Shown here: one piece after another, positions 63,634 to 64,000 of the stretch
Numbering within the stretch: position 1 is the stretch's first letter
Layout of the letters: the number at the start of each line of letters is the position of its first letter
From: an uncultured Desulfuromonas sp.
GTDB taxonomy: Bacteria; Desulfobacterota; Desulfuromonadia; Desulfuromonadales; Desulfuromonadaceae
Assembly: GCF_963678835.1 (NCBI RefSeq)
Contig: NZ_OY787469.1
Coordinates: 2,046,001-2,110,000, forward strand
Direction: 5' to 3'
DNA length: 64,000 nt
Made by a program: the position numbers and the translations under genes
The notes under the pieces: model-generated
The model's database searches: none
Told to the model about the DNA's origin: nothing
What the model saw: the letters and a program-made list of their open reading frames with translations, nothing else

Positions 63634-63654
63634 CGTGTTATTTAACCGCTCAGC

Positions 63655-63830
63655 CCTCCCGTTCAGCAGCGCCGAACATAGGGAGCTGGAGTCGTGATGG
63701 TTGTAGGCAAATGTTTGAGGGCTGTTGAAAACAGACTGAGTTCTTGCCGACATCACGGCGTAAGCCCGCGTCACGTAGGCACCATCACCGCGAACGGATG
63801 AGGTTCGCCGGAGCAATGCGTTGCGTGCTG
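63655..63830. repeat. Long-period repeat array, partial unit 3
   Basis: Carries only the head (CTCCCGTTCAGCAGCGCCGAAC-like) and the GCCCGCGTCACGTAGGCACC/ GAACGGATGAGG portion, then stops before the promoter of the next gene. More like unit 1 than unit 2 in the GGAGCTGGAG segment. Confidence 0.65.
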
Positions 63831-63882
63831 CGAACCACCACGCTATCGCGACAAATGGACAAGTGCTGACCTTACGTTAAAC

Positions 63883-63898
63883 TGTAGAATATTCTACA
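63883..63898 (+). promoter_or_regulatory. Palindromic operator TGTAGAATATTCTACA
   Basis: A perfect 16-bp palindrome 19 bp before the next ATG. It differs at one position from the operator at 55650-55665 ahead of the efflux operon. It contains TAGAAT, which could double as a -10 element covered by the regulator. Confidence 0.6.
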
Positions 63899-63917
63899 AA
63901 AACTTCGGGATACTTCT

Positions 63918-64000
63918 ATGATGTGGAAAAAGACATCTTTTCGCGTGATTTTACTGTTGATTCTGGTGGCGGGAATCTCGGAGTTGCATTACACAACGAC
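63918..64000 (+). CDS. Membrane protein start, truncated by window end
   Basis: Only about 27 codons are visible: MMWKKTSF followed by the hydrophobic RVILLLILVAGISELHYTT. The first or second ATG (63918/63921) may be used. A hydrophobic N-terminal segment ending in LHYTT fits some membrane sensor kinases, but this is too little for identification. The shared operator upstream suggests co-regulation with the efflux operon. Confidence 0.6.
   Translation, partial: MMWKKTSFRVILLLILVAGISELHYTT

Noticed and set aside
62298-63830. Many 60-120 codon frames on both strands in the right-end repeats
   Set aside because: They run through hairpins and microsatellites, differ between units, and have no ribosome sites.

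Overview
The window looks like a chromosomal segment of an anaerobic Desulfuromonadales-type deltaproteobacterium (Desulfuromonas or Pelobacter-like). This is an inference from gene content: two adjacent acetyl-CoA hydrolase/transferase-family genes of the succinyl-CoA:acetate CoA-transferase kind, a PtsP-type EI-Ntr, class II FBPase (GlpX), an RpoH preceded by a CIRCE operator, and many TCS and exopolysaccharide genes. No rRNA, tRNA or CRISPR array was seen.

Layout. (1) 1-7.2 kb: a type I secretion locus (ABC transporter, HlyD-type adaptor, TolC-type outer membrane protein) followed by a sensor kinase and an OmpR-type regulator. Three of the five genes carry inactivating lesions: an in-frame TGA in the ABC gene, a late frameshift in the TolC gene, and large internal deletions plus a frameshift in the kinase. 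About 160-bp inverted-repeat mobile sequences (MITE-like, CTAG/CTAA at both edges) lie around them. (2) 8-28 kb: two giant, signal-peptide-less DUF4347 proteins (4263 and 2303 aa) full of cadherin/Ig-like repeats. They share an almost identical 3'-terminal 600 bp, which suggests gene conversion. A promoter region with 10-bp-phased direct repeats precedes the first, and a SapC-family gene follows. (3) 29-39.5 kb: a surface polysaccharide block (GT2 glycosyltransferase, epimerase, WecA/WbpL-type initiating transferase, WbpM-type dehydratase, then UDP-glucose dehydrogenase and a WaaP-type kinase). It is interrupted by a graveyard of IS3-like, IS256, IS1380 and IS200/IS605 remnants. (4) 39.5-55.4 kb: ordinary core genes: ptsP with a cytidylate-kinase-like/BON fusion, glpX, a MidA-type methyltransferase, a NifU-domain protein, YjbQ, a lipase-like hydrolase, xerC, two CoA-transferase paralogues, bamD and rpoH. 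(5) 55.6-62.3 kb: a heavy-metal (probably Cu/Ag) RND efflux operon, CusC-CusB-CusA plus a small Met/His-rich periplasmic protein. (6) 62.3-63.85 kb: a noncoding, hairpin-rich long-period repeat array. (7) From 63.9 kb: the start of a membrane protein cut by the window edge.

How it fits together. The T1SS and two-component genes would be expected to export and control the two giant adhesin-like proteins. The exporter as read is broken, so either another T1SS serves them, the locus is decaying, or there are sequencing errors. The polysaccharide genes would build and modify the cell surface. The metal efflux operon and the partial gene at the right edge share a 16-bp palindrome and are probably co-regulated.
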